Shown here piece after piece: positions 6,466-15,438 of a DNA stretch of 64,000 bases. The stretch is from Thioalkalivibrio sp. ALJ16 (GTDB lineage Bacteria > Pseudomonadota > Gammaproteobacteria > Ectothiorhodospirales > Ectothiorhodospiraceae), in contig NZ_KB898038.1 of NCBI RefSeq assembly GCF_000377345.1, positions 1-64,000 of the forward strand. Direction: 5' to 3'. The notes below the pieces were generated by a model that saw nothing but the letters and a program-made list of their open reading frames with translations, made no database searches and was not told where the DNA came from. Positions within the stretch are counted from its first letter, which is position 1. Each line of letters opens with the position of its first letter. The position numbers and the translations under genes are program-made.

Positions 6466-8250
6466 TCACGCATCCACGTGGGTCTGCAGCCAGTATTCGA
6501 GCAGGGCCGCGTGCCAGAGCTTGGAGCCCTGGATGCGGGTGAAGTACTGGTCCGGGGCGTCCAGCAGCTTGTCGATGTAGGCCGGCTGGTACAGCCCGCG
6601 ATCACGCGAGGCGCGTGAAGTGAGAATGTCGCGCATGAACTCGAGGAAGTCGCCGCGCACGTATTTCAGCGCCGGCACCGGGAAGTAACCCTTGGGCCGG
6701 TCCAGCACGGCGTCCGGCAGGCGCCCGCGGGCGATGCGACGCAGCACGTCCTTGCCGCCGTCGCCGAGCTTCAGGTGCGGCGGCATCGCGGCGGCCGTCT
6801 CCACCAGTTCGTGATCCAGGAACGGGACCCGCGCCTCCAGGCCGAAGGCCATGGTCATGTTGTCCACGCGCTTGACCGGGTCGTCCACGATCAGCGTGGT
6901 CACATCCAGCGCCAGCACCGCGTCGATAAAGGAGTCGGCACGGTCGGTCTCGAGTTCGGCGAACTGCTCACGCAGCCAGTCGCCGGTGACATCGTTCGCC
7001 GGCGGGTGGCGCAGCATCTCGGCCATCTCGGGGTGGTCGCGGTCAAAGTAGTGGCGGCGGAAACGCTCCACCCAGTCGCCGTGGCGGTCCTCGGCCATCT
7101 GCGGATACCAGAAATAGCCGCCGAAGACCTCGTCCGCGCCCTGGCCGGACTGCACCACCTTCACATGCTGTGAGACCTGCTCGGACAGCAGGTAGAAGGC
7201 GACCGCGTCCTGGCCGAACATCGGCTCGGCCATCGCCCCGACCGCCTCCGGCAGCCGGGCCAGCACCTGGTCGTTGGGGATCAGCGTGGCCTGGTGGTCG
7301 GTGGCGTAACGCTCGGCGACCGGATCGGAGTACTCGAACTCCGAGCCCTTCTCCTCCGGCTGGTCCTCGAAGCCGACGGTGAAGGTACGCAGGTCCTGCG
7401 CCCCCTCCTCCATCGCCAGCGCGACCAGCAGGGAGGAATCCAGCCCCCCGGAGAGCAACACGCCCACCGGCACGTCGGCCACCTCCAGGCGCCTGCGCAC
7501 GGCGCTGCGCAGGCTGTGCTCGACACGCTCCTGCCATTCGGCATCAGACACGGCTGCGTCCGGGCGATGGGCATGCAGCGTCCAGTAACGCTGCAGCCGT
7601 TCCTGCCCGCGCGCATCGATGCTCAGGTAATGCCCCGGCTCCAGCTTGCGGATGCCACGCAGCACGGTGCGCGGCGCGGGCACCACCGCGTGCAGCGAGA
7701 ACAGCATGTGCAGGGCCTCGGCATCCAGCTCGGTGTCCACGTCGCCCGCGGCCAGCAAGGCCTGGGTGTTGGAGGCGAAGCGGATGCCGTCGCCGGTGCG
7801 CGCCAGGTACAGCGGCTTGATGCCCATGCGGTCGCGCGCCAGCAGCAGACGCTGGGCGTGACCGTCATACAGGGCGAAGGCGAACATGCCGTGCAACCGG
7901 GCGACGATGCCCTCGCCCCACTCCGCGTAGCCGCGCAGGATGACCTCGGTATCGCCGGTGGAGAAGAAGCGATGGCCGCGGCCCTCCAGCTCGCTGCGCA
8001 GGGCACGGAAGTTGTAGATCGCGCCGTTGAACACCAGCGCGAGCCCGGTCTCCGGGTCGAACATCGGCTGGTGCGCGCGCTGCGACAGGTCGAGGATCGA
8101 CAGGCGTCGGTGGCCCAGCGCGACCCGCCCCGAGGCCCACAGCCCGTCGGCATCCGGCCCGCGCCGTTCCAGGCAGGGCAGCATGCGCGCCACGGCCTCG
8201 CCGCTGGCGCGCCGTTCACCCCAGACGAATTCTCCCGCGATCCCGCACAT
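6466..8250 (-). CDS. N-acetylglutaminylglutamine amidotransferase (AsnB family)
   Basis: 594 residues. The N-terminal class II glutaminase domain has the catalytic Cys2 (MCGIAGEF) and ERRGPDADG; the synthetase domain has the ATP pyrophosphatase loop LLSGGLDSS (267-273). HAVVPAPRTVL, the KYSD-like FEYSD, VKVVQSGQGADEVFGGY and DRPKGYFPVPALKY match the subfamily that amidates N-acetylglutaminylglutamine to the osmoprotectant NAGGN. General asparagine synthetase B is the alternative. An AAGGAAAG site precedes the ATG. The partner synthetase normally adjacent in other genomes is absent here. It follows the LysR gene on the same strand after a REP-like element. Confidence 0.82.
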   Translation of the reverse strand: MCGIAGEFVWGERRASGEAVARMLPCLERRGPDADGLWASGRVALGHRRLSILDLSQRAHQPMFDPETGLALVFNGAIYNFRALRSELEGRGHRFFSTGDTEVILRGYAEWGEGIVARLHGMFAFALYDGHAQRLLLARDRMGIKPLYLARTGDGIRFASNTQALLAAGDVDTELDAEALHMLFSLHAVVPAPRTVLRGIRKLEPGHYLSIDARGQERLQRYWTLHAHRPDAAVSDAEWQERVEHSLRSAVRRRLEVADVPVGVLLSGGLDSSLLVALAMEEGAQDLRTFTVGFEDQPEEKGSEFEYSDPVAERYATDHQATLIPNDQVLARLPEAVGAMAEPMFGQDAVAFYLLSEQVSQHVKVVQSGQGADEVFGGYFWYPQMAEDRHGDWVERFRRHYFDRDHPEMAEMLRHPPANDVTGDWLREQFAELETDRADSFIDAVLALDVTTLIVDDPVKRVDNMTMAFGLEARVPFLDHELVETAAAMPPHLKLGDGGKDVLRRIARGRLPDAVLDRPKGYFPVPALKYVRGDFLEFMRDILTSRASRDRGLYQPAYIDKLLDAPDQYFTRIQGSKLWHAALLEYWLQTHVDA

Positions 8251-8298
8251 TGGTTCTTTCCTTGCTGGTTGGGTGGCCTGGATTTGGACCCGGCCGGT

Positions 8299-8344
8299 CC
8301 CTGCCCGACGCGGGCAGGGGCTTCGCCTGCAAGCAGGCTCCTAC
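8299..8344 (-). repeat. REP-like element (two hairpins)
   Basis: On the minus strand it reads GTAGGAGCCTGCTTGCAGGC then CCCTGCCCG/CGGGCAGGG. The first half matches the common pseudomonad-type REP consensus GTAGGAGCC...GCAGGCGA. It overlaps the LysR stop codon and could attenuate transcription into the amidotransferase gene. Confidence 0.65.
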
Positions 8345-9246
8345 TGATCGAGGACCTCTGTCGAGGCTGCGCCGAAGGCGGCCTCCAGGGCCTCCATCAG
8401 GGCCCGCGCCGCCGCGCCCGCACGGTCACGATCGGCATGAGCGATGTAGAACGGTACGTTGTGCCGCCCGCCGGCCTCGAGTTGCAGTTCGACCAGGTGC
8501 CCGGCCGCAACATCCGCTGCAATGCGGTCTTCCGGCATCCAGGCAAAGCCGATGCCCGAACGCAGGATCTCGCAGGCGGTGCCCATATGGGAGACCGTCC
8601 AGCGCTGATCCGCCTCGACCCAGCCGCCCTCCCCGGCCGGCTGCTCGCCCGAGTCACGCACCACGATCTGGCGCTGTGCCTGCAGGTCGCGGCGCGTGAG
8701 AGGCTTGGCCGACTGCGCCAGCGGATGCCGCGGATGGGCCACACAGACCATGGGCAACTCGCCGAGACAGGTCCCCAGATAGCCCGAAGGCAGCTCCGGC
8801 GCCAGCAGGATGTCCGCCGCCGCGCTGCGCAGCATATCCGGTCCGCCGCTCAGCACGACCTCGTACAGCTGGATGCGGGTCCCGGGGTAGGCATGCGAAA
8901 AGTCCTCCAGCGCCGCGATCACGGGGGCCCGCGGCAGCAGCTGATCCAGCGCCAGCCGGATCTCGGACTCCACGCCCGCCGCCAGCGCCCCGGCCAGGGT
9001 CTCGATCTCCGCGGCCTCCTCCAGCAGGTGCCCGGCGCGGCGCAGCAGCGCCTCGCCAGCCGCGGTGAGCACTGCACGCCGCCCCTGCACCTCGAAGACC
9101 TCCACGCCGAGGCGTTCTTCCAGTTTCTGCACCGCGTGGTTGATGCTCGAGGGGCTCTTGTGCACGCGCTCCGCGGCCCGCGCGAAACCTCCCGCCTCCA
9201 CCACAGCCTGCAGCATGCGCCACTGCTCGAGGGTTACTCGGGGCAT
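8341..9246 (-). CDS. LysR-family transcriptional regulator
   Basis: 301 residues. Residues 1-60 are a LysR winged helix-turn-helix (LEQWRMLQAVVEAGGFARAAERVHKSPSSINHAVQKLEERLG). The rest is a periplasmic-binding-protein-like effector domain ending in a VPFYIAHADRDRAG segment. The start at 9246 is set by the domain boundary; no good ribosome site is seen, but it overlaps the end of the upstream gene by 13 bases, suggesting coupled translation. The target is unknown; the downstream NAGGN-type amidotransferase is a candidate. Confidence 0.87.
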   Translation of the reverse strand: MPRVTLEQWRMLQAVVEAGGFARAAERVHKSPSSINHAVQKLEERLGVEVFEVQGRRAVLTAAGEALLRRAGHLLEEAAEIETLAGALAAGVESEIRLALDQLLPRAPVIAALEDFSHAYPGTRIQLYEVVLSGGPDMLRSAAADILLAPELPSGYLGTCLGELPMVCVAHPRHPLAQSAKPLTRRDLQAQRQIVVRDSGEQPAGEGGWVEADQRWTVSHMGTACEILRSGIGFAWMPEDRIAADVAAGHLVELQLEAGGRHNVPFYIAHADRDRAGAAARALMEALEAAFGAASTEVLDQ

Positions 9247-9614
9247 CCGCAGCCCGGGTTGTGGGTGCGCGCATGCCACTCCTCGCGCATGCGGGCATAG
9301 GCGGTCGTGGTCAGCAGGACCAGGTGCACGGTCGAGGGATAGATGCGGCCGTCCAGACGCAGGGTCTCGGTCAGTTCCGGGTCGCGCCCCTCCGGGATGT
9401 AGAAAAAGTCCACGCCTTCGCGCAGCTGGTCCTTGCGGGCCTTGAACAGGCGAAAGGCCGTGCCCTTGGGCACAGCGTTCCATTCGTCGATCTGACGCAG
9501 ACTGAGGGTCGCGTAACCGGCGTGAACAACGGGCTCGGGAACGGGCCCGGCGGCGTCCTCGCGCCCGTGAAACCGACCCGCGCTTCGAGGGTCTTCAACT
9601 GTATCGGTATCCAT
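9234..9614 (-). CDS. phage antirepressor-like (ORF6N-type) small protein
   Basis: 126 residues. The core LSLRQIDEWNAVPKGTAFRLFK followed by EGVDFFYIPEG and VLLTTTAYARM resembles the ORF6N domain of phage antirepressors, where an IDE..R.KGTARR.F motif is followed by EG.DFF.... The N-terminal 40 residues are acidic and variable. The C-terminus ends in CGCPE. Its 3' end overlaps the LysR start by 13 bases, an arrangement that suggests the two act together. Start 9614 (ATG) is tentative; an in-frame GTG lies at 9683. The similarity is by eye and weak. Confidence 0.55.
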   Translation of the reverse strand: MDTDTVEDPRSAGRFHGREDAAGPVPEPVVHAGYATLSLRQIDEWNAVPKGTAFRLFKARKDQLREGVDFFYIPEGRDPELTETLRLDGRIYPSTVHLVLLTTTAYARMREEWHARTHNPGCGCPE

Positions 9615-9756
9615 GCTGGCATTATGCACGCACGGACCACCGGGCTCATCAGGCCCCGAGTGCAGACGCGGGCAATCGGACACGCGCCTGCGCCCGGGTC
9701 GGCGACTCCCGGGCTGTCTTTCACCTCTTCAATGGGTTGCCCACGGGACAAGAGCA

Positions 9757-10863
9757 ATGGAATTTATCCAGGAATACGGACTCTTCCTCGCCAAGGCGGC
9801 CACCGCCGCGATCGCCGCACTGCTCGTGCTCAGCGTCGCGGCCGGCATGCTCGCGAGGTCGCGCGAGCGGCGCCCGGACCGGCTCCAGGTCAAGCGGCTG
9901 AACGATCGCTACGAACGCATGGAGAAGACGGTGCGCCGCGTGGTGGAACGCCGGCGCGGCCGCCTTGAACGTCTGCGCGACTGGGCCACGCGCCGGGCCG
10001 CGCGCGGCTCCCGCGCCGACAGCACCGAAGCCGATGCGAACCGGCCGGCCCGCCAGGAGCCCGCGACAAGCGACACCGAGACGGAAGGTCCAACGGCCGG
10101 CAAGGACAAGGGCGAACGCCCGCGGGTCTATGTGCTGCGCTTCGTGGGCGACATCCGCGCCTCCAGCGTCGAGAGCCTGCGCGAGGAGATCACCGCCATC
10201 CTCACCCTGGCCCGGCCACAGCAGGACCGCGCCGTGGTCTGCCTGGAGAGCCCCGGGGGCCTGGTGCCCTCCTACGGCCTGGCCGCCGCCCAGCTGGCAC
10301 GCCTGCGCGAGGCCGGGATGGACCTGACCATCGCCGTCGACCGCGTCGCCGCCAGTGGTGGCTACATGATGGCGGCGGTGGGCCATCGCATCGTGGCCGC
10401 GCCGTTTGCGGTGCTCGGCTCCATCGGTGTGGTCGCGCAGATCCCCAACTTCCACCGCTGGCTTTCGCGCAACGATATCGACGTCGAGCTGCTGACCGCC
10501 GGCGAGTACAAGCGGACCCTGACCATGCTCGGCGAAAATACCGACGAAGGCCGCCGGAAATTCCGCGAACAGCTGGAAGAGGCCCACGAGCTGTTCAAGA
10601 CCTTCCTGGCCCGCTACCGCCCGCATCTGGACCTGGACCAGGTCGCCACCGGCGAGCACTGGTATGGCGAGCAGGCCCGTGCGCTGGGGCTGGCCGATGA
10701 ACTGCGCACCAGCGACGACCTGCTGCTGGAACTGACCCGGGACGCGGACGTTTTCGAGCTGACCTATCATCGCCCGCAGACCCTGGGCCGCAGGATCACC
10801 TTCGCGATGGAGTCCATGCTGGAACGCGTCCTGCGCAGCCAGTCCCCGGAGACCCGCGTTTAG
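9757..10863 (+). CDS. sohB: SohB-like inner-membrane signal-peptide peptidase family protease
   Basis: 368 residues. An N-terminal membrane helix (about 10-33) is followed by a basic coiled segment and a variable linker (80-120). The ClpP-like S49 protease domain has the nucleophile in DRVAASGGYMM (S200) and the lysine general base in TAGEYKRTLTM (K252). The length and single N-terminal helix match SohB rather than SppA. It probably degrades membrane or periplasmic peptides. A hairpin terminator follows at 10869-10900. Confidence 0.88.
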   Translation: MEFIQEYGLFLAKAATAAIAALLVLSVAAGMLARSRERRPDRLQVKRLNDRYERMEKTVRRVVERRRGRLERLRDWATRRAARGSRADSTEADANRPARQEPATSDTETEGPTAGKDKGERPRVYVLRFVGDIRASSVESLREEITAILTLARPQQDRAVVCLESPGGLVPSYGLAAAQLARLREAGMDLTIAVDRVAASGGYMMAAVGHRIVAAPFAVLGSIGVVAQIPNFHRWLSRNDIDVELLTAGEYKRTLTMLGENTDEGRRKFREQLEEAHELFKTFLARYRPHLDLDQVATGEHWYGEQARALGLADELRTSDDLLLELTRDADVFELTYHRPQTLGRRITFAMESMLERVLRSQSPETRV

Positions 10864-10868
10864 CAAAA

Positions 10869-10900
10869 CGAGGCCGTCAGGGAAGAGCCCGCCGGCCTCG
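10869..10900 (+). terminator. hairpin after sohB
   Basis: CGAGGCCG (10869-10876) pairs with CGGCCTCG (10893-10900) around a 16-nt loop, six bases beyond the sohB stop. There is no T-run, so intrinsic termination is only likely. Confidence 0.5.
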
Positions 10901-10943
10901 TGCGTCACACCCGCAAGTCACCCCTGCAACCAGGAGTTTCCCG

Positions 10944-11447
10944 ATGAATCGGACAAACCACCCCCTGACCCGCATTCTGCTGATCCTGCTGGCCAGCGTT
11001 GCCCTGCTGGGCGCCCCGGTCGTATCCAGCGCCGACGATCACATGCCCTGGGGCTCGGCGGAGAAGATGGATCGCCAGTACGAACCGCGCAAGGTGGTGT
11101 ATGACGTGTACACCAGCAACGCCCGCGAGCTGGAGATGGTTCTGGACCGCGTCAGCATGCTGAATAACGTCTACGACGCCGACCCCTTCGAATCGCACAT
11201 CGTGATGGTGCTGCACGGCGCCGAGGTCCCGCTGTTCACGCGCGAGAAGTTCGAGGAGCACGAGGAACTGATGCGCCGGGCCCGCTCCCTGACGCAGGCG
11301 GGCAACATCGAATTCCGCATGTGCGAAGCCTCCGCGCGCCTGCGCGGCATCGAGCTGGCGGATATCCACGGTTTTGTGAACGTGGTGCCAATGGCCGATG
11401 CCGAAATCATCGAGCTGCAGCACGAGGGATACCTGCTGATGCAGTAA
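10944..11447 (+). CDS. exported DsrE/DsrF-like protein
   Basis: 167 residues. Residues 1-30 are a Sec signal peptide (LLILLASVALLGAPVVSSA) so the protein is periplasmic. The remainder has the DsrE/YchN fold pattern: KVVYDVYTSNARELEMVLDRVSMLNNVYDADPFESHIVMVLHG, then a conserved cysteine in FRMCEASARLRG, where sulfur-trafficking relatives carry their reactive Cys. Periplasmic DsrE-like proteins of this sort are common in sulfur oxidisers; a sulfur-relay role is plausible but not shown. It has its own gene-sized gaps on both sides; an AGGAGTTTCCCG site precedes the ATG. Confidence 0.8.
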   Translation: MNRTNHPLTRILLILLASVALLGAPVVSSADDHMPWGSAEKMDRQYEPRKVVYDVYTSNARELEMVLDRVSMLNNVYDADPFESHIVMVLHGAEVPLFTREKFEEHEELMRRARSLTQAGNIEFRMCEASARLRGIELADIHGFVNVVPMADAEIIELQHEGYLLMQ

Positions 11448-11638
11448 TCGGCCTGCTCCGGGCGCGCCGGCGGCGGTTCCCGAGACGGGAACCATGCCCT
11501 GCAAATTCTGCATGATTCGTCTACCTTCCCTCGGCGTGGCCGCCACTCAGCGACCACCCGTCCCGGAACGGCCCCGCCGCGAGGCCCCTCCCGTTCCAGC
11601 GGACGTCCACCCACGACACGACACGACAAGGATTCGTC

Positions 11639-12100
11639 ATGAGAAAGACCCTGCTGACTGCCCTGATCCCGCTGGCGCTGGGCAGCACACCCGCGCTCGC
11701 TTCCGAAGTCCCCGGCCTGATTACCAAGGCCAGCCCGCACACGGCCGCCGAGACCCTCGACCGGCTGGAAGCGGCGTTGCAGGCCAATGGGGTCGGCATC
11801 GCGCTGCGCTGGGACCATGCCGAAAAGGCGGCGGGGGTCGATATCGACCTGGAGCCGACCGAACTGCTCCTGTTCGGTAACCCCGCGCTTGGCAGTCACC
11901 TCTTCACCAGCGAACAGACGGCCGGCATTGATCTGCCAATGAAGGCGATTGCCTGGACCGATGCGGAAGGCCAGACCTGGCTTGGCTACAACGATCCACA
12001 GTATCTCGTCGAGCGCCACGGCATCGAGGATCGCGAGGATATCGTGCGCAAGATGGGCAATGCCCTGGACAACCTGTCGGCCGCCGCGGTCTCCGAGTAG
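11639..12100 (+). CDS. exported DUF302 protein
   Basis: 153 residues. A signal peptide ends near ALAS (residue 22). The DUF302 domain follows: TKASPHTAAETLDRLEAALQANGVGIALRWDHAEKA, the hallmark LLLFGNPALGSHLF and the IDLPMKAIAWTDAEG strand. DUF302 proteins have no assigned enzymatic role; many are periplasmic and occur near sulfur or copper genes. Here it follows the DsrE-like gene after 191 bp, too far to claim one operon. Its start has a weak AAGGA site. Confidence 0.85.
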   Translation: MRKTLLTALIPLALGSTPALASEVPGLITKASPHTAAETLDRLEAALQANGVGIALRWDHAEKAAGVDIDLEPTELLLFGNPALGSHLFTSEQTAGIDLPMKAIAWTDAEGQTWLGYNDPQYLVERHGIEDREDIVRKMGNALDNLSAAAVSE

Positions 12101-12161
12101 CCCGCCTTCTGGCCAACGCGCCTCCGGGCGCGGCGGGTCCCGCCCGCTGCGCCTTGCGCCC

Positions 12162-12192
12162 TTGTCACGGCGGGGGGCGGGTTCGGTATAGT
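12162..12192 (+). promoter_or_regulatory. sigma70-like promoter of the rimB-rimK cluster
   Basis: TTGTCA (12162-12167) and TATAGT (12187-12192) are separated by 19 bp, slightly long. Transcription would begin near 12199, which favours the GTG start at 12221 over the upstream in-frame GTG at 12191. Confidence 0.5.
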
Positions 12193-12220
12193 GACAGCCC
12201 ATCCTGCCGCCGGAGTCAAT

Positions 12221-12727
12221 GTGAGCGCTTCGCCCCCCTCCAGCCCTGCTGCCCTGGCCGCGCCCCGATCCACGACCCTGGGCTGGCGCGAATGGGTGGG
12301 ACTGCCCGATCTCGGTATCGACGCCGTGAAATGCAAGGTCGACACCGGTGCCCGCAGTTCGGCCCTGCATGCGTTTCATGTCGAGGACTTCACCCGCGAA
12401 GGAACCGCCTGGGTGCGTTTCGGGATCCACCCGCACCAGCATGACAGCCAGACCGAGGTCTGGTGCGAGGCCCCGGTGCTCGATGTCCGCAACGTAACCG
12501 ACTCCGGCGGCCACACCTCGGAACGCTACTTCATCGCCACCCAGGCCCGCATCGGCGACTGGATACTGCCGCTGGAACTGTCCCTGACCAGTCGCGATAC
12601 CATGCTGTTTCGCATGCTGCTCGGACGGGAGGCCATGCGGGGCCGCTTTCTGGTAGACCCGCAAAAATCGTTTGTGCTCGGCCGTCCGGCCGGCATCCCC
12701 GCAACCCCGGAACAGGACCCGGAATGA
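12221..12727 (+). CDS. rimB: RimB/retropepsin-like ATP-dependent zinc protease family protein
   Basis: 168 residues. The hallmark is a retropepsin-like [14 protein letters not shown] (D-T-G active site), then GHTSERYFI and a C-terminal [19 protein letters not shown]. Family members trim glutamate tails added by RimK or act with it. The GTG at 12221 with a GGAG site five bases away, downstream of a visible promoter, sets the start. The last four bases overlap rimK (ATGA), so they are translationally coupled. Confidence 0.85.
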   Translation: MSASPPSSPAALAAPRSTTLGWREWVGLPDLGIDAVKCKVDTGARSSALHAFHVEDFTREGTAWVRFGIHPHQHDSQTEVWCEAPVLDVRNVTDSGGHTSERYFIATQARIGDWILPLELSLTSRDTMLFRMLLGREAMRGRFLVDPQKSFVLGRPAGIPATPEQDPE

Positions 12728-13629
12728 AACTCGGCATCCTCTCGCGCAACAGCAAGCTCTACTCCACCCGCCGCCTGATCGAGGCCGCCGAACAGCGCGG
12801 CCACGAGGTACGGGTGGTGGACCCGCTGCGCTGCTACATGAACATCACCGCGCACAAGCCGCAGATCCACTACAAGGGCGACATCCTCGACCAGTTCAAC
12901 GCGGTCATCCCGCGCATTGGCGCCTCCATCACCTTCTACGGCACGGCCGTACTGCGCCAGTTCGAGATGATGAATGTCTATCCGCTGAACGAATCGGTGG
13001 CGATCTCGCGCTCGCGTGACAAGCTGCGCAGCCTGCAGCTGCTGTCGCGCCGCGGCATCGGGCTGCCGGTCACCGGTTTTGCCCATTCGCCGGACGACAT
13101 CGACGACCTGCTGGCAACCGTCGGTGGCGCCCCCTGCGTGATCAAGCTGCTGGAAGGCACCCAGGGGCTGGGGGTCGTGCTGGCGGAGACCAAGCAGGCC
13201 GCCGAGAGCGTAATCCAGGCCTTCATGGGCCTGAAGCAGCACATCCTGGTGCAGGAATACATCAAGGAGGCCAAGGGCTCCGACATCCGCTGCCTGGTCA
13301 TCGGCGACAAGGTCGTCGCCTCGATGAAGCGCCAGGCCAAGGAGGGCGAATTCCGCTCCAACCTCCACCGCGGCGGCAGCGCGACGCTGTGCCGCATCAC
13401 TCCGGAGGAGCGCGCCACTGCGGTGCGCGCGGCCAAGGTGATGGGGCTGAACGTCTGCGGCGTCGACCTGCTGCGCTCCAACCATGGTGCGGTGGTGATG
13501 GAGGTGAACTCCTCACCGGGGCTTGAGGGCATCGAGAACGCCTCCGGGAAGGACGTGGCCGGCATGATCATCGAATTCATCGAGAAGAACGCCAAACCGA
13601 ACCGGACCAAGACCAAGGGTCGCGGCTGA
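12724..13629 (+). CDS. rimK: RimK-family ATP-grasp glutamate ligase
   Basis: 301 residues, the usual RimK length. ATP-grasp features: [21 protein letters not shown], the lysine in [46 protein letters not shown] and the metal-binding [15 protein letters not shown]. RimK adds glutamate residues to the C-terminus of ribosomal protein S6 in E. coli; other relatives make poly-glutamate. It is the middle gene of a trio with the protease-like rimB and the aspartoacylase-like gene, one base from the latter. Confidence 0.92.
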   Translation: MKLGILSRNSKLYSTRRLIEAAEQRGHEVRVVDPLRCYMNITAHKPQIHYKGDILDQFNAVIPRIGASITFYGTAVLRQFEMMNVYPLNESVAISRSRDKLRSLQLLSRRGIGLPVTGFAHSPDDIDDLLATVGGAPCVIKLLEGTQGLGVVLAETKQAAESVIQAFMGLKQHILVQEYIKEAKGSDIRCLVIGDKVVASMKRQAKEGEFRSNLHRGGSATLCRITPEERATAVRAAKVMGLNVCGVDLLRSNHGAVVMEVNSSPGLEGIENASGKDVAGMIIEFIEKNAKPNRTKTKGRG

Positions 13630-13630
13630 C

Positions 13631-14707
13631 ATGGCCACACCCCGCGCCCTGCGCAACGATCCGATCACCATTGGCGACACTACGGTTCAGCCGGGAGAAC
13701 GGCGCACTGTGGAGCTGCAGCTCAGCGCGCTGTACACCCACACCCCGACCCACATGCCAGTGCAGGTCCTGTGTGGCCGGCGCAAGGGACCGGTCCTGTT
13801 CGTCAGTGCCGCCATCCACGGGGACGAGATCAACGGGGTGGAGATCATCCGCCGCCTGCTGAAGATCCCGGCCCTGCGGCGCATGAAGGGCACCCTGCTG
13901 GCGGTCCCGGTGGTCAACATGCACGGCTTCATCAACCAGAGCCGCTACCTGCCCGACCGCCGTGACCTGAATCGCTGCTTCCCAGGTTCGCAGAAGGGCT
14001 CGCTGGGGGCGCGCGTCGCGCGGCTGTTTATGCGCGAGATTGTGCAGCGCAGCACCCATGGCATCGATCTGCATACCGGGGCCATTCACCGCTCCAACCT
14101 GCCGCAGATCCGGGCGAACCTGGACCATCAAAAGACCCGCGAGATGGCACGGGCCTTCGGTGCTCCGGTGGTGCTCAACTCCGCGCTGCGCGACGGCTCC
14201 CTGCGCGAAGCCGCGGCGGAACGCGAAATCCCGATCCTGCTCTACGAGGCCGGCGAGGCCCTGCGCTTCGACGAACTCTCCATCCGCGGCGGCGTGCACG
14301 GCATTATCGAGGTCATGCGGCACCTGGAGATGCTTCCGGCCGTGCGCCGGCGCCCGCGCAAGGAGCCCATCATGGCCCGCACCAGCGGCTGGGTCCGGGC
14401 GCCACAAAGCGGCATCCTGCGCACCTTCGTGCGCCAGGGCGATCGCGTCGTCCGCGACCAGACCCGGCTGGCCATCGTCTCCGACCCCTTCGGCGAGACC
14501 GAGACCGAGATCCTGGCGCCGGCCTCCGGCATCATCATTGGCGAGCTCAACCTGCCGCTGATCAACGAAGGCGATGCCCTGTTCCATATCGCCCAGTTCA
14601 ACCGCACAGACCTGGCCGTGGAGCGCCTGGAGACTTTCCAGGAGAACCTCGAAGCCAGCGATTACCCCTACGCCGACGGGCCCTCGCGGGAGGCGCCACA
14701 GGCGTGA
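13631..14707 (+). CDS. succinylglutamate desuccinylase/aspartoacylase family metallohydrolase
   Basis: 358 residues, M14-related fold. Zinc ligands are visible in AAIHGDEINGVEII (H, E) and GIDLHTGAIHRSNLPQI (H), with a substrate-binding RRDLNRCFPGS and ILLYEAGEALRF. The C-terminal third is a lipoyl-like beta barrel (ASGIIIGELNLPLINEGDALFHI), common in this subgroup. It starts one base after rimK stops, so the trio is one operon. It may remove acyl or glutamyl groups from RimK products; the true substrate is unknown. Confidence 0.85.
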   Translation: MATPRALRNDPITIGDTTVQPGERRTVELQLSALYTHTPTHMPVQVLCGRRKGPVLFVSAAIHGDEINGVEIIRRLLKIPALRRMKGTLLAVPVVNMHGFINQSRYLPDRRDLNRCFPGSQKGSLGARVARLFMREIVQRSTHGIDLHTGAIHRSNLPQIRANLDHQKTREMARAFGAPVVLNSALRDGSLREAAAEREIPILLYEAGEALRFDELSIRGGVHGIIEVMRHLEMLPAVRRRPRKEPIMARTSGWVRAPQSGILRTFVRQGDRVVRDQTRLAIVSDPFGETETEILAPASGIIIGELNLPLINEGDALFHIAQFNRTDLAVERLETFQENLEASDYPYADGPSREAPQA

Positions 14708-14838
14708 TCGCACTCGCGCCTGTCCTCGCAACGAAACCAAGGGGGCCAGGCGCTCAGCCTCGGACCACTCGGGAACCAGCGTCGGCATCCCCCACCCGTG
14801 ACCGGCACGCGAGTGCCCCGCCGCCGGGAGCGTAGTCG

Positions 14839-15312
14839 TCAGACGTGCGCGCTGAACTGGCCCCGCCGCGGCTGCCCCAGCAGATAGCGGAAATCGGGCT
14901 CGCGCAGCCGCACCAGGCATTCATGGTCGCCCGCCTCGAGATAGACGTGGTGCTGCTCGAGCAGGCTCTCGTCCACCAGGGTATCCAGCCCGAAAGCAGG
15001 GCCAAGGGCCGGGATGGCACCGCGTTCGCAGTCGGCAAACACACCGGCCACCTCGTCCTCGGTCGCCAGCCCCACGTGCTCGCCGAGCAGGCGGTGCAAC
15101 CGCCCCAGCTTTACCCGCCGCGTCGCAGGAACAATCGCAAGCCGGTACTGCCCGTCCTCCTCGACCAGCAGCACCGCCTTGGCCACCTCGTCACCGGGGA
15201 TATGGGCGGCCTCGGCGGAACGACTGGCCGAATCGGAGTGCGGGTGATGCACCAGCTGATACGCCACCGCATGCTCGTCGAGAAAGGTTTCAAGGGTTCT
15301 GGAAATGCTCAT
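14839..15312 (-). CDS. YbaK/ProX-type aminoacyl-tRNA deacylase
   Basis: 157 residues, YbaK/EbsC fold. The pattern YQLVHHPHSDSASRSAEAAHIPGDEVAKAVLLV places the conserved lysine of the deacylase active site (VAKAVLL), followed by LAIVPATRRVKLGRL and GVFADCERGAIPALG. Such proteins hydrolyse mischarged tRNA, usually Cys- or Ala-tRNA(Pro). A GGGAGG site precedes the ATG. It stands alone, convergent with the rimK operon and divergent from the flavin oxidoreductase. Confidence 0.85.
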   Translation of the reverse strand: MSISRTLETFLDEHAVAYQLVHHPHSDSASRSAEAAHIPGDEVAKAVLLVEEDGQYRLAIVPATRRVKLGRLHRLLGEHVGLATEDEVAGVFADCERGAIPALGPAFGLDTLVDESLLEQHHVYLEAGDHECLVRLREPDFRYLLGQPRRGQFSAHV

Positions 15313-15438
15313 GGCGGACCTCCCGCACCATCCCGGCCGGGATGGCGTGAATCGCCCGTCCGACCCCTCTTTTGACTATAGACCCCGCACGCATTGCCGG
15401 CGCCTGCATCCGGTCCGCACACCCTTACAATGGCCGCG

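Noticed and set aside
7294-9300. 668-codon open frame on the plus strand
   Set aside because: Antisense to the amidotransferase and LysR genes; composition is Gln/His/Arg/Ala-rich, typical of complementary frames in high-GC DNA.
12724-13629. ATP-grasp gene as the missing NAGGN synthetase
   Set aside because: Length and motifs are RimK, and the NAGGN enzyme is a larger acetyltransferase-ATP-grasp protein.
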